DNA of 64,000 nucleotides from CAZUAQ01 sp964618455. GTDB lineage: Bacteria; Planctomycetota; Phycisphaerae; UBA1845; PWPN01. The DNA lies in the NCBI GenBank assembly GCA_964618455.1, contig CAZUAQ010000005.1, positions 1 through 64,000 on the forward strand, given 5' to 3'. A model generated the notes under the pieces. It searched no databases and was not told where the DNA came from. It was given only the letters and a program-made list of their open reading frames with translations. The position numbers and the translations under genes were made by a program. This document shows positions 16,886-26,200 of this stretch, piece by piece; the stretch's first letter is position 1, and each line of letters opens with the position of its first letter.

Positions 16886-19405
16886 TCAGCGAAGGCTCTC
16901 CTGCCCGCGATACACCACCTTCGGCGTTTCACTCTTATCGGGCCAGGCCACGCTGTAGGAAATGCCCGGGAGCAGATCGAAACAGTTGTCCGCCGGCGTC
17001 CGGTCGCCCTCGACATCGAGGCAGACACCCCATTGGAACACGTTGCTGGTGAATTCGACATGATCCTGCTTCTGTTCGACCTGGATTCCGGACTCTCCCC
17101 ATTCGAGATCCTTGAACCTCTCCAGAAGCAGCCTGTTTTGAGCGACCGTTTGTCCATCACGCTGAAGCACGGCGAACGTTCCGGATGCGGCGGTGCCATG
17201 CTTCTTCCAACTCGCCAGGGGAATCCGCGCGATGGGTGTGGAGGTGTTCGGTGCGAGGGTCACGTTCTCCTCTCGATCCTCCGCCAGTTCTCCCTTCAAC
17301 AGGAACACGCCATATCGCAGCTGCCCTGTCCAGGCTTCCAGCAGATCGTTCAGCCCGAAGATGACCACCTCGTCACCCTCGACCGCCAGTGCCACGGAAA
17401 GAGGTGCAAAGGCCCTGCGGACGGGATGGAACGATATCTTCTTGCGGCGGTAGTAGTCGATAATGGTCCAGCCATGCGTCACCGGCCAGGAATCGTTGTA
17501 CATCCAGAAGACGGCGGCAGCACTGCTGAACATGCGGCGGCGGTAATTGTAAATGTATTCCTGAAGCCCTTCCGCCTGGAGCAGCGCGCTGATCTTGGCG
17601 TAGTCCTGCCACTCCATCTCCTCGGGATTCAGCCCGGTCCAGATCCGCACCGTGTCGTAGGCGCGGCCCAGGCCGCCAGTCTCCTTGGTGGTGCAGGCGA
17701 ACGGGTTGTCGTGATGATCCCAGCTCAGCGACAGCAGTTGTTGCTGGTCCGGCGGAAGGAACTGCCGCAAGGTAGCCAGCGGCGACATCCCGATCACGCC
17801 CCCCTCGTTCGCAAAGCGATCCACATAGCTGCGGTACGTCCAGAAGTCCGCGCCGCCCGGATCCAGGATCGACACACCCCACGGATGCTGGTCGCCGACG
17901 GTGGGATCATTCGGGTGTTTGTAGTCCGGCGAGTGGGGCGAACTGATCCAGTAGAACTTCGAGGGATCCTCGTCGTGGACGATCTTGGGGATATCGTGGT
18001 GGAAAATGGCGTAGTGGGGATGCGTCTTGTACTGATCGTCGTAGTTCCAGTGCCAGTCGCCCCATTCGATTTCGTTGTTGCCGCACCAGAGCACCAGCGA
18101 CGGGTGGTGTGCGTTGGCGCGTACCGCATGCCTCACCTCGCGGCGGACCTCGTCGGCGAAGACCGGATCATCGCCGGGATACTTGGCACAGGCGAAAAGA
18201 AAATCATGCCAGACCAGAATGCCCGCTTCGTCACAGGCTTCGAAGACCTCGCGTGGCAGAAACTCGCCGCCACCCCAGACGCGCAACAGGTTGAAGTTCG
18301 CCTCCAGCGCCAGGTTCACCAGTTCGCGGTAGCGTTCCTTTTCGACGTCTCCGTACAAGAGATCCGGGGGCACCCAGTTCCCGCCCTTGCAGAAGACCGG
18401 GCGATTGTTGATCAGCAGCGTGAAATAGCGACCCTCGACCGGGTGGGGCGACTGATCGACTTCGACGCGGCGAACACCCGTACGCCGGGTCAACGTCTGG
18501 CGAGCTTCGCCCTTACCGAGCGACACCTCGACGGTGTACATGTGCTGTTCGCCGTGGTGAATGGGGTTCCATAACTTCGGATTGGCCATCTCGACCCGAA
18601 GTTCGTGAACGGTCTCTCCCGGCTCGAGGGAGACCGACGCCGAAGCCTCCTGCCCGGTCTCGACGATCTTCATGTGGAGATCTGAATCAACACCGGTCTC
18701 GGATCGGTTCTCGAGATGGACCCGGGCGTGCATCACCGCCTCGTCCAGAGAGGCGTTCACCGTAGCGAAGACCGAGGCTTCGTCCAATCGCGGACCGTCG
18801 CACCATTCGAGTTCCACATCACCGAGAATTCCGACGTTGAGCAACCGGGCATTCCAGTCCCACCCATTCTGGTACTGCGGTTTCCGCAACAGCGGACGCT
18901 TGGTCATGCGGTCGATGTGCCGTGCCGCGTAGACACCGGCGGGCTTGTCCGCCGCCTCGTGAATGCCGGTCTCCAGCAGAACGACAAGCAGATTCTCTCC
19001 TGGTTTGAGTGCGTCCCCGAGTTCGAACCGCGCCGGGCGATGGGCGTTGGCGTGACGGCCGATTTCATGGCCGTTGAGATACACCACGGCATTGAATTCG
19101 AGCCGCTCCATCGTCAGCCATGCCCCGACTCGCTCTTGAGCCGCCTCCTTGGGAGCATCAAACGTGTGGCGGTAGATCCAATACTGCTCCTCGACCCAGC
19201 GGGCCTTGAGCGAGTTCAGGCCGATGTTCAGATCCTCGATGATTCCGTGATCCTGCAAGACCCGATGGACCGAGCTCGGTACGGTGGCCGACATGAGTTT
19301 GCGACCTTCAAGTGTGACGCCCGTGTAGTGTTCAGGCGGCATCAAGCCAACTCCCTCAGCGTACGTCAGTCCCCAGGTCCCGTTGAGGGAAATCCGGCCA
19401 TGCAT
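16886..19405 (-). CDS. Glycoside hydrolase family 2, beta-mannosidase-like
   Basis: Retaining exo-glycosidase of 839 residues with the GH2 order of jelly-roll, immunoglobulin-like and TIM-barrel domains. The acid/base is Glu445 in WCGNNEIEWG and the likely nucleophile is Glu534 in FANEGGV. NGWDWNARLLNVGILG in the first domain and RVWGGGEFLP at the barrel match beta-mannosidases. There is no signal peptide, so it probably acts on short mannosides in the cytoplasm. Mannosidase rather than galactosidase is inferred from these motifs; substrate is untested. Confidence 0.88.
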   Translation of the reverse strand: MHGRISLNGTWGLTYAEGVGLMPPEHYTGVTLEGRKLMSATVPSSVHRVLQDHGIIEDLNIGLNSLKARWVEEQYWIYRHTFDAPKEAAQERVGAWLTMERLEFNAVVYLNGHEIGRHANAHRPARFELGDALKPGENLLVVLLETGIHEAADKPAGVYAARHIDRMTKRPLLRKPQYQNGWDWNARLLNVGILGDVELEWCDGPRLDEASVFATVNASLDEAVMHARVHLENRSETGVDSDLHMKIVETGQEASASVSLEPGETVHELRVEMANPKLWNPIHHGEQHMYTVEVSLGKGEARQTLTRRTGVRRVEVDQSPHPVEGRYFTLLINNRPVFCKGGNWVPPDLLYGDVEKERYRELVNLALEANFNLLRVWGGGEFLPREVFEACDEAGILVWHDFLFACAKYPGDDPVFADEVRREVRHAVRANAHHPSLVLWCGNNEIEWGDWHWNYDDQYKTHPHYAIFHHDIPKIVHDEDPSKFYWISSPHSPDYKHPNDPTVGDQHPWGVSILDPGGADFWTYRSYVDRFANEGGVIGMSPLATLRQFLPPDQQQLLSLSWDHHDNPFACTTKETGGLGRAYDTVRIWTGLNPEEMEWQDYAKISALLQAEGLQEYIYNYRRRMFSSAAAVFWMYNDSWPVTHGWTIIDYYRRKKISFHPVRRAFAPLSVALAVEGDEVVIFGLNDLLEAWTGQLRYGVFLLKGELAEDREENVTLAPNTSTPIARIPLASWKKHGTAASGTFAVLQRDGQTVAQNRLLLERFKDLEWGESGIQVEQKQDHVEFTSNVFQWGVCLDVEGDRTPADNCFDLLPGISYSVAWPDKSETPKVVYRGQESLR

Positions 19406-19585
19406 AAGTCAGTCGTCCTCTCTCTTCTTGGAATTACACCGCATCCACAAACAAGGAGCATCCACCCCCGGATCCGATTTGCGTTCAGAAGGCACATGAT
19501 AGGGGAGACCTGCGTCGGCATCCATCCCCATGGGGTCCACTGGAGGGGCAGCGATTTCCATGGATGATCATGCGTAGCGGAACAT

Positions 19586-20245
19586 CTAGTGCGACTGCCG
19601 GGTGGCGGGTTCCGGGGGCACTTCGTCAGGCAGCAGCAGCGCGAACCGACGCGTGTTGATATCCACGCGACGAATGCGTTCCAGGCGCGGAATATAGACC
19701 AGTTCCAGATAACCGGCCGTGTGGACGGGATAGTACACGCCCTTGTGGAAGTACACGATCAGCCATCCGAGCCCATCGCGAATCCGGGCTTCCTGCAGCA
19801 CGGCGGGCCATTGGGTTTCGGCCGATTCCCCCACGCGGGCCAGAATGCCCACGATCATGCCGTTCTGAAAATTGGCACGCGATCGGAACGGGGGCACGTC
19901 GAGCGCCTGGGCAAGTGATTCCCATTGCTGCCGATTCCGGACCAGAACAAGGGCGTATTCGTCGCACAGCGGTTGAAGCATTTCTTCGGGAATCGTGCGA
20001 TCAGGATCGACACGCATCCTCACGAGCGAGCGCGTATTGATCGGTTTGGCATCGGCGAGTTCCCACGTCGGCACGGTTTGCGCCGATCGGTTCGCCGGCA
20101 GCGAACATCCGCACATGTTCATGAGCAGGAGTCCACTGACACACGTCAGCACAGACGGTGTGAGGAGCGGCAAAGCCTGTAAGGGACGTTCCCACAGAAA
20201 CTTGTGAGATTGGATCGCCTCGGGTATAGTGAATTCGGCCTTCAT
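19586..20245 (-). CDS. Hypothetical lipoprotein
   Basis: A protein of up to 219 residues. A hydrophobic segment ends in LLLMNMCGCS, which fits a lipoprotein signal, but about 25 residues precede it. That is long for a signal n-region, so the true start may lie further in. A promoter for the divergent alanine dehydrogenase gene also overlaps the first codons, which supports a shorter gene. The mature part has no family I recognise. Confidence 0.55.
   Translation of the reverse strand: MKAEFTIPEAIQSHKFLWERPLQALPLLTPSVLTCVSGLLLMNMCGCSLPANRSAQTVPTWELADAKPINTRSLVRMRVDPDRTIPEEMLQPLCDEYALVLVRNRQQWESLAQALDVPPFRSRANFQNGMIVGILARVGESAETQWPAVLQEARIRDGLGWLIVYFHKGVYYPVHTAGYLELVYIPRLERIRRVDINTRRFALLLPDEVPPEPATRQSH
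20202..20230 (+). promoter_or_regulatory. Candidate promoter of alanine dehydrogenase
   Basis: TTGTGA and TATAGT are separated by 17 bases and point to the alanine dehydrogenase gene, giving a leader of about 90 bases. The element overlaps the annotated 5' end of the divergent lipoprotein gene. Confidence 0.5.
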
Positions 20246-20326
20246 GAAGCATCCATTCTCGCCGTTCGGCGCGAAGGATTCAACGCTTCGTGCTCCGTCA
20301 CGCCGTTATGTGCGAGAGGGTCTCCG

Positions 20327-21451
20327 GTGATCGTCGGTGTTCCGTGCGAAATCAAGCAGGATGAGTATCGTGTGGGTATGATTCCGGTAGGGGTAGAGGA
20401 ACTCACCCACGCCGGCCATCAGGTCCTCATCGAGACCTCCGCCGGGCTGGGCTCGGGCATTCCTGACGAAGAATATGCCGATCATGGGGCGGAAATCGTG
20501 GCCACGGCGGACGAGGTGTACGCACGGGCCGAACTGATCGTCAAGGTGAAGGAGCCGCAACCGGTCGAGTGCGGGAAAATTCGCGCCGGCCAGGTGCTGT
20601 TCACCTATTTCCATCTGGCGGCCAATCAGGAATTGACCGAACGCCTTCGGGACTCCGGCTGCATCGCCATCGCTTACGAGACGATCAGTGATCGGCACGG
20701 GCACCTGCCCCTGCTGACGCCCATGAGTGAGGTGGCCGGGAAAATGTCCATCCAGCAGGGGGCCAAGTACCTCGAACGCCCCATGCATGGTCGGGGCATT
20801 TTGCTCGGGGGTGTGCCGGGCGTCGAGCCGGCGTCGGTGGTCATTCTCGGAGGAGGCGTCGTCGGGACCAACGCCGCCAAGGTCGCCGCCGGGCTGGGAG
20901 CGCGGGTCGTGATCATGGATGTGAATATCGACCGGCTGCGCTATCTCGATGACGTCATGCCCGCCAATGTCCACACGGTGTTCAGCGACCGGCATATGAT
21001 CCGCTATTACGCGCGTGAGGCGGACCTGGTCATCGGGGCGGTGCTGATTCCGGGCGCAAAGACGCCCATGCTCGTGACCCACGAGGATATTCGGATCATG
21101 AAGCAGGGGGCGGTCATCGTGGACGTCGGCGTGGATCAGGGCGGCTGCTTCGAGACGACGCGGCCCACCACCCACTCCAACCCCACCTACGTGGAGGAGG
21201 GGGTGGTCCATTACGGCGTGACGAATATCCCCGGGGCCGTGGGGCGGACGAGCACCTTCGCGTTGAACAATGCGACGTTGCCCTATACCCTGCGCCTCGC
21301 GAAGCAGGGCTATCAGGCGGCGGCCAAGGCCGACACCGGTTTGGCGGGGGGGATCAATCTCCAGTCCGGACGGGTCACCAACCGGGCGGTCGCCGAGACT
21401 TTTGGGTTGAATTTCCAACCTGCGGAGTTGGACGAGCGTACAAACGCATAA
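20327..21451 (+). CDS. ald: Alanine dehydrogenase
   Basis: Catalyses reversible NAD-dependent deamination of L-alanine to pyruvate and ammonia. The first residues VIVGVPCEIKQDEYRVGMIP are typical. Catalytic Lys75 (VKVKEP) and His96 (YFHLA) sit at the same positions as in characterised Ald. The Rossmann motif VVILGGGVVGTNAA and the segment GAVIVDVGVDQGGCFETTRPTTH are present. GTG 20327 with GAGAGGG six bases upstream gives the standard length of 374 residues. Confidence 0.95.
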   Translation: MIVGVPCEIKQDEYRVGMIPVGVEELTHAGHQVLIETSAGLGSGIPDEEYADHGAEIVATADEVYARAELIVKVKEPQPVECGKIRAGQVLFTYFHLAANQELTERLRDSGCIAIAYETISDRHGHLPLLTPMSEVAGKMSIQQGAKYLERPMHGRGILLGGVPGVEPASVVILGGGVVGTNAAKVAAGLGARVVIMDVNIDRLRYLDDVMPANVHTVFSDRHMIRYYAREADLVIGAVLIPGAKTPMLVTHEDIRIMKQGAVIVDVGVDQGGCFETTRPTTHSNPTYVEEGVVHYGVTNIPGAVGRTSTFALNNATLPYTLRLAKQGYQAAAKADTGLAGGINLQSGRVTNRAVAETFGLNFQPAELDERTNA

Positions 21452-21509
21452 GAGACCAAGCCACAGGGACGTGGCGTGACGAGCGACCTCGATCCTCCGA
21501 ATGCGGACC

Positions 21510-21529
21510 GTCTGAGGTTTCACTCAGAC
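21510..21529. other. Hairpin between ald and the adaptor gene
   Basis: GTCTGAG and CTCAGAC form a perfect 7-bp stem around a 6-base loop, between the ald stop and the next start. No T-run follows, so a partial terminator or processing site is only a guess. Confidence 0.3.
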
Positions 21530-21544
21530 ACGGGAATCAAAATC

Positions 21545-22999
21545 ATGAGAAGCTTCATCATTTTCCTCATCATCGCGGCCCTGATCGGTGGGGGCGTTTA
21601 CTGGGTCTCGCAGCAGAAATTCGAACTCGGCATGATAAAAGGCGATACCGACGAAGTTATCCGCGGCGACCTGGTCATTCCGATCACCGCCAGCGGGTCC
21701 ATCGAGCCGGCCAGTATCACCAACATCAAGTCAGAGGCGAGCGGTGAAGTCGTCAAGCTCCCCTACGACCTGGGTGAGATGGTCAAAAAGGGTAGCCTGA
21801 TCGTGGAACTCAATGAAGAGGATGAACAGCGTACCGTCCAGCGGGCCCAGGCGGATGTCGAGCGGGCTAAGATTGCCCTGGAGAAGGCCAATCTGGCGGT
21901 GCAGGAAAAAAGAGATGTCATGATTCCCCTGACGCAGGCGGAGTTGGAGCAGGCCCAGGCCGTCGCCGCCCTGACGCAGGCACGGTACGAGCATACCTTG
22001 GAACTCGAGTCGAGAGCGCGGCATCCGCTGGAACTTGTCGAACACGAGAATCGCAACAAGGAGGCCCAGGCGGCGGTCAAGGCGGCCCAGTCGAAACATC
22101 AGCAGGCGAAGATTGCCCTCGCTCTGTCCAAAGAGGACGTCAAGAGCGCCCAGGAAACACTCAACAGCGCCCTGAACACACTGGCCGATGCGAAGGAACG
22201 CTTGAGCGAGACGAAGATTCATGCCCCCTCCGATGGCATGGTGCTCGTTCGGGGCATTCAGATCGGCGAGGTGGTGCTCAGTGGAACCAAGTCGCTCACG
22301 GGCGGGACGCTGCTCATGCAGTTGGCGGACGTCAGCCGGATCTATGCCGTGGTGAATGTCGACGAGGCGGACATCGGCAGGGTTCGCGAATTGGCACCCC
22401 CGGAAGCGCGGCCGGGATACAACTACGCGAGCGCATCCAGTGAATCCAACACCAGACTCGCATCGGCAACCGAATCCGCCGAGGGTGAAACGGCGGCGAC
22501 CCGGCCTGCCGAGGGCGATTCCGAAGTCGAGACCTTCGACTACGACCAGGAGGAACTGGTCGAGATCACTGTTGAGTCGTTCGAGAACGAGAAGTTCTAC
22601 GGCGAGATCGAGAAAATCTCGCCTCAGTCGGAACTGGTCCGCGCGATCGCGACATTTAAGGTGTGGATTCGCATTACGAGTGACAATCGGGATAAACTCG
22701 TCGGTCTCTTGAATACCCAGGCCGAAGCGCGATTCACGGTTCGCGCCGTGAACGACGCCATTCTGGTGAACTGGGAGGCGATGAAGTCCGGCGGCGACGG
22801 CGAACACGGTGTGTATGTGCCCGTCACCGACCCCGAGACGGGCGAAGAGGTGCCTGAATTCCGCAGCGTCAAATTCGGCGCGAGCGACGGCATCCACGTG
22901 GAAGTCGTCGAGGGCCTGGAGGTGGGGGAAAGGGTCTACATCGAGCTGCCGGTGAAGACCGCCAAGCAGATGCGCGAAGAGCGCGAAGCCAAGGACTGA
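21545..22999 (+). CDS. MacA/HlyD-like periplasmic adaptor
   Basis: Membrane-fusion protein of an ABC exporter. A single N-terminal helix (FIIFLIIAALIGGGVYWV) anchors it. The lipoyl-like half ITASGSIEPASITNIKSEASGEV is followed by a long alpha-helical hairpin rich in Ala, Gln and Glu (residues about 90-230). Then come the second lipoyl half (ETKIHAPSDGMVL) and beta-barrel domain. An Ala/Ser/Glu-rich insertion (SASSESNTRLASATESAEG) interrupts the barrel region and is unusual. The next two genes encode the matching ATPase and permease. Confidence 0.88.
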   Translation: MRSFIIFLIIAALIGGGVYWVSQQKFELGMIKGDTDEVIRGDLVIPITASGSIEPASITNIKSEASGEVVKLPYDLGEMVKKGSLIVELNEEDEQRTVQRAQADVERAKIALEKANLAVQEKRDVMIPLTQAELEQAQAVAALTQARYEHTLELESRARHPLELVEHENRNKEAQAAVKAAQSKHQQAKIALALSKEDVKSAQETLNSALNTLADAKERLSETKIHAPSDGMVLVRGIQIGEVVLSGTKSLTGGTLLMQLADVSRIYAVVNVDEADIGRVRELAPPEARPGYNYASASSESNTRLASATESAEGETAATRPAEGDSEVETFDYDQEELVEITVESFENEKFYGEIEKISPQSELVRAIATFKVWIRITSDNRDKLVGLLNTQAEARFTVRAVNDAILVNWEAMKSGGDGEHGVYVPVTDPETGEEVPEFRSVKFGASDGIHVEVVEGLEVGERVYIELPVKTAKQMREEREAKD

Positions 23000-23033
23000 G
23001 AATGGCCGAGTACGAAGGACGGTCGATCGCCGC

Positions 23034-23801
23034 ATGATTGAGATCCGGAATCTGAAAAAGTATTACCCCATGGGCGAGACGATCGTGCGTGCGCTGGATG
23101 GCGTCGACCTGTCCGTGAAGGAAGGGGAGTTCCTCAGCCTGACCGGCGCATCCGGAAGCGGCAAGAGCACGATGATGCACGTGATCGGCTGCCTGGATCG
23201 GCCGAGTGAAGGTGAATACCACCTCGCCGGTCAGCGCGTGGACAAGATCGGCGATCGCCGTCGGGCCTCGATCCGCAACCAGTACATCGGATTCGTCTTC
23301 CAGACCTTCAACCTCGTCCAGCGTACACCCGCCGTGGACAATGTCATGCTGCCGATGATCTACGCTCGAAAGTCCGGGGCTCGGAAGCGCGCCCTGGCCG
23401 CCCTGGAGCGCGTCGGGCTCCGCGAACGGGCCGGGCACCGACCCAGCGAGTTGTCCGGTGGCGAGCGCCAGCGCGTCGCCATCGCCCGGGCGCTGGTCAA
23501 CAATCCGCCGGTGCTGCTGGCGGATGAGCCGACCGGGAACCTCGATTCGCGCACCGGGGAGCAGATTCTCGATTTATTTCACGAATTGCACGATGAAGGG
23601 GTCACCATCCTGCTCGTGACGCACGAAATGGCCGTGGCGGCGCAGGCCCAGCGCGTCGTCCGGATGAAAGACGGAAGGATCATCTCCGACCGGCAGGTCG
23701 ATGACACCTACCGTGCGGAACTGCTGGGTGGCGGTATGCAGTTGCGTGGCCAATCGGCGAAATCCGCCGAGCCCGTCGTCGAAGGCGTACAGGAGAGTTA
23801 A
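23034..23801 (+). CDS. ABC transporter ATPase (MacB/LolD type)
   Basis: Nucleotide-binding subunit with Walker A GASGSGKST, Q-loop FVFQTFNLV, signature LSGGERQRVAIARAL, Walker B VLLADEPTGNLD and the switch His in LLVTHE. These match the MacB/LolD/FtsE group, which drives mechanotransmission rather than classical transport. The C-terminus has about 30 extra residues. It begins 34 bases after the adaptor gene and ends 5 bases before the permease. Confidence 0.93.
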   Translation: MIEIRNLKKYYPMGETIVRALDGVDLSVKEGEFLSLTGASGSGKSTMMHVIGCLDRPSEGEYHLAGQRVDKIGDRRRASIRNQYIGFVFQTFNLVQRTPAVDNVMLPMIYARKSGARKRALAALERVGLRERAGHRPSELSGGERQRVAIARALVNNPPVLLADEPTGNLDSRTGEQILDLFHELHDEGVTILLVTHEMAVAAQAQRVVRMKDGRIISDRQVDDTYRAELLGGGMQLRGQSAKSAEPVVEGVQES

Positions 23802-23806
23802 CGGCC

Positions 23807-25024
23807 GTGTTCTTTTTTCAAATCGCGTTGATGGCGTTGCGCGGCCTGCGCGCCAACCTGCTGCGATCGCTGCTGGCGACGCTGGGCGTCATCATCGGTG
23901 TCGGAGCCGTCATCTCCGCCATGTCCGTGCTGGAGGGCTCGCAGCGCAACATCCGCGAGCGGCTGGAGTCCATGGGGGGCGAGACGATCATCGTCTACCC
24001 CGCCACCGCCCGTGTCGGCGGCCGTGCCGTAGGCACCTACCAGACGCTGACGCTGGAGGACGCCGAGCATATTCACGCGAACTGTGAGAACATTCAGGCC
24101 GCCGCACCCGAAGTCTCGACCATGGCGTCGGTCAAGTTCTTCCAGAACAACACCGAGGCCACGGTTCTCGGCACGAATGAGCAGTACGCGAAGATGTTCA
24201 ACTACAAGGTGATCCGCGGGCGTAACATGCGCCGCGACGAGGTCAGTGCCGGACAGAAAGTGGCAGTGCTGGGGTACCGCCTCGCCGAGGAACTGTTCAA
24301 GTCCGGCCCGGCGATTAATTACACCATCAAGATCAACAGTGTTTCCTTCCGCGTGATCGGCGTCATGGAGGAGAAGGGAAACATCGGTTTCCGCAACGTG
24401 GATAAGCAGGTCATGGTCCCCGTGACGACGGCGATGAGCCGATTGCTCGGCGTGAGTTCGCTGCAGTCCATCTCCGTCCAGGCGATGGGGCAGGAGAATG
24501 TCGACGCCGCCATCAAGGAGATCAAAGGTGAGCTTCGCAAACGCCACGAGATCACGCTCAAGCCCGGGGCCCGGGACGACTTCGAAGTGTTCAGCCAGGA
24601 GGAGGGTCGACGCCAGGTCCGCGAGGTGACCGACATCTTCGGCTTCGTGCTCTACAGCATTGCCGGCATCTCCCTGGTGGTGGGCGGCATCGGCATCATG
24701 AACATCATGCTCGTTTCCGTGACCGAACGCACGCGTGAGATCGGTGTGCGCATGGCGGTGGGGGCCCAGAGCATCTACATCCTCGCGCAATTCCTCATCG
24801 AAGCGGGCGTCATCAGCCTTCTGGGCGGAGCGTTCGGCGTGGCGCTGGGGTATGGCTTGAGCCACATCATGGGCAATGTGCAGGACCTGCTGGACACCTA
24901 CACACCGAAGGAGGCGGTCTACATCGCGCTGACCATGGCCATCATCACTGGTCTGCTGAGCGGCTTCTACCCGGCGTACAAGGCCTCCCGCCTCGATCCG
25001 GTCGAAGCGCTGCGGTACGAGTAG
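23807..25024 (+). CDS. ABC transporter permease (MacB/FtsX type)
   Basis: Permease with an N-terminal membrane helix (LLATLGVIIGVGAVISA), a large periplasmic domain of about 230 residues and three C-terminal helices. GIGIMNIMLVSVTERTREIGVRMAVGA is the hallmark of the FtsX/MacB family. The start is GTG, 5 bases after the ATPase stop. With the adaptor this makes a MacAB-like exporter, but no TolC-type outer-membrane gene is in the window. The substrate is unknown. Confidence 0.93.
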   Translation: MFFFQIALMALRGLRANLLRSLLATLGVIIGVGAVISAMSVLEGSQRNIRERLESMGGETIIVYPATARVGGRAVGTYQTLTLEDAEHIHANCENIQAAAPEVSTMASVKFFQNNTEATVLGTNEQYAKMFNYKVIRGRNMRRDEVSAGQKVAVLGYRLAEELFKSGPAINYTIKINSVSFRVIGVMEEKGNIGFRNVDKQVMVPVTTAMSRLLGVSSLQSISVQAMGQENVDAAIKEIKGELRKRHEITLKPGARDDFEVFSQEEGRRQVREVTDIFGFVLYSIAGISLVVGGIGIMNIMLVSVTERTREIGVRMAVGAQSIYILAQFLIEAGVISLLGGAFGVALGYGLSHIMGNVQDLLDTYTPKEAVYIALTMAIITGLLSGFYPAYKASRLDPVEALRYE

Positions 25025-25100
25025 GCAGGGCATGGGATAAGCCCGCCTTCATTGGAGAGGGCGAGTCATCCGCGTCAAGGAGTTCTGTGAGGACTGTGTC

Positions 25101-26177
25101 ATGAAACGTTGTTTTCTGGCGGGTATTCTGCTGTTGATAGTGGTCTCGCATGCCAGCGGTGATCTCCTCTCGTTATTCCGTCACGAGGCAAGGGACAAAA
25201 AGGATTTTCCTTCTTTCGGCATCTCTGTTGAACCCCCAAAGGGCTGGATGCGAACTTATGAACGACGGCATGAGGAAGTCGGGCGCTGGATTCCTTTCGA
25301 TCGACAGAATCCGAAGCAACTGGATGCTATGTTCTCGCTTCTCGTTTTCTTTATTCCCGACGAATCAGTGGAGTCGATTTCAAAGGATTTTGCTGAGCAG
25401 ATGGGGTGCACCGCCCAACCCGCGAAGCTCAAGATCCATGAATTGCCCACCTGGAGCCTCACCGCGAAGAATGCCGATGGTGACGAGGAAACCTGGCTGT
25501 GCTGTAAGCGAGGCGACCTGTTCTATGTGGCTCGATACCTCCCGATCGGAGAGCGCACGCGGGCTGATATCTTCGAAGCCTTCGTCAAGAGCATTCGTCT
25601 TTCCGATCCACAAGCCCCTCATCTCCACTTGGAAATGCGGAATCATCCCATGACCGCAGAAGGGGCGGATGTCGTATTCGACACGGTCGAGCCGATGCGG
25701 ATCATGTCTCGCGCCCCCCAGAGTTCCACGACGAAGTATGAAATACAGAATTACAAGCAGGAGTCCGTGGACCTGTTCATGATGGTCGTTGCAAGACCGC
25801 ATGCGGGTGATACATCTCTTCAGGAAGTGAGGGCGGTGATCTCAGCAGCCCTATCCCAGAACTACTACCTTGAGAAGGAGCCGGAATTCCGGAAAGTGAA
25901 AGCGACGGCTGAGGTGTGGGCCACCGATCTGCTTCACGGTTCGGCTACCACGGAGGGGGGCAAGACAAGGAAGACGATATCAAGGTGGGTCGTCGCATCG
26001 GTCTCAAAGGAAAAGGTCATCCATTTCTCCTTCGACTTCAACACCCACGACGAGAAAGCGGTTAAGGCGTACTCGAATGCCATCGACCGGATGATTCAGA
26101 CGATCCGGTCGGACAAGGACTATCGAGAGGGCGTGGATGTCATCCTGAAGCCGACCGCCACACAGAAGTCAGAGTAA
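25101..26177 (+). CDS. Exported protein of unknown function
   Basis: A 358-residue protein with a clear Sec signal (KRCFLAGILLLIVVSHASG). The mature part looks like two similar halves: each holds a motif of the kind W...R..LFHFDF near its end (IHFSFDFNTHDEKAVKAYSNAIDRMIQTI in the second; the first has YVARYLPIGERTRADIFEAFVKSIRL). That recalls duplicated PsbP/DUF1795-like folds, a comparison I cannot test. It follows the MacB-like gene by 76 bases in the same direction and may be a partner or cargo. Confidence 0.65.
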   Translation: MKRCFLAGILLLIVVSHASGDLLSLFRHEARDKKDFPSFGISVEPPKGWMRTYERRHEEVGRWIPFDRQNPKQLDAMFSLLVFFIPDESVESISKDFAEQMGCTAQPAKLKIHELPTWSLTAKNADGDEETWLCCKRGDLFYVARYLPIGERTRADIFEAFVKSIRLSDPQAPHLHLEMRNHPMTAEGADVVFDTVEPMRIMSRAPQSSTTKYEIQNYKQESVDLFMMVVARPHAGDTSLQEVRAVISAALSQNYYLEKEPEFRKVKATAEVWATDLLHGSATTEGGKTRKTISRWVVASVSKEKVIHFSFDFNTHDEKAVKAYSNAIDRMIQTIRSDKDYREGVDVILKPTATQKSE

Positions 26178-26200
26178 GCGGTCAGTGCCGCTTCGCTTAC
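26174..26200. terminator. Palindrome holding both convergent stop codons
   Basis: GTAAGCG and CGCTTAC pair over 7 bp with a 13-base loop. The arms contain the TAA of the exported-protein gene and the TAA of dapB. A bidirectional terminator is possible although no T-tract follows. Confidence 0.35.
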
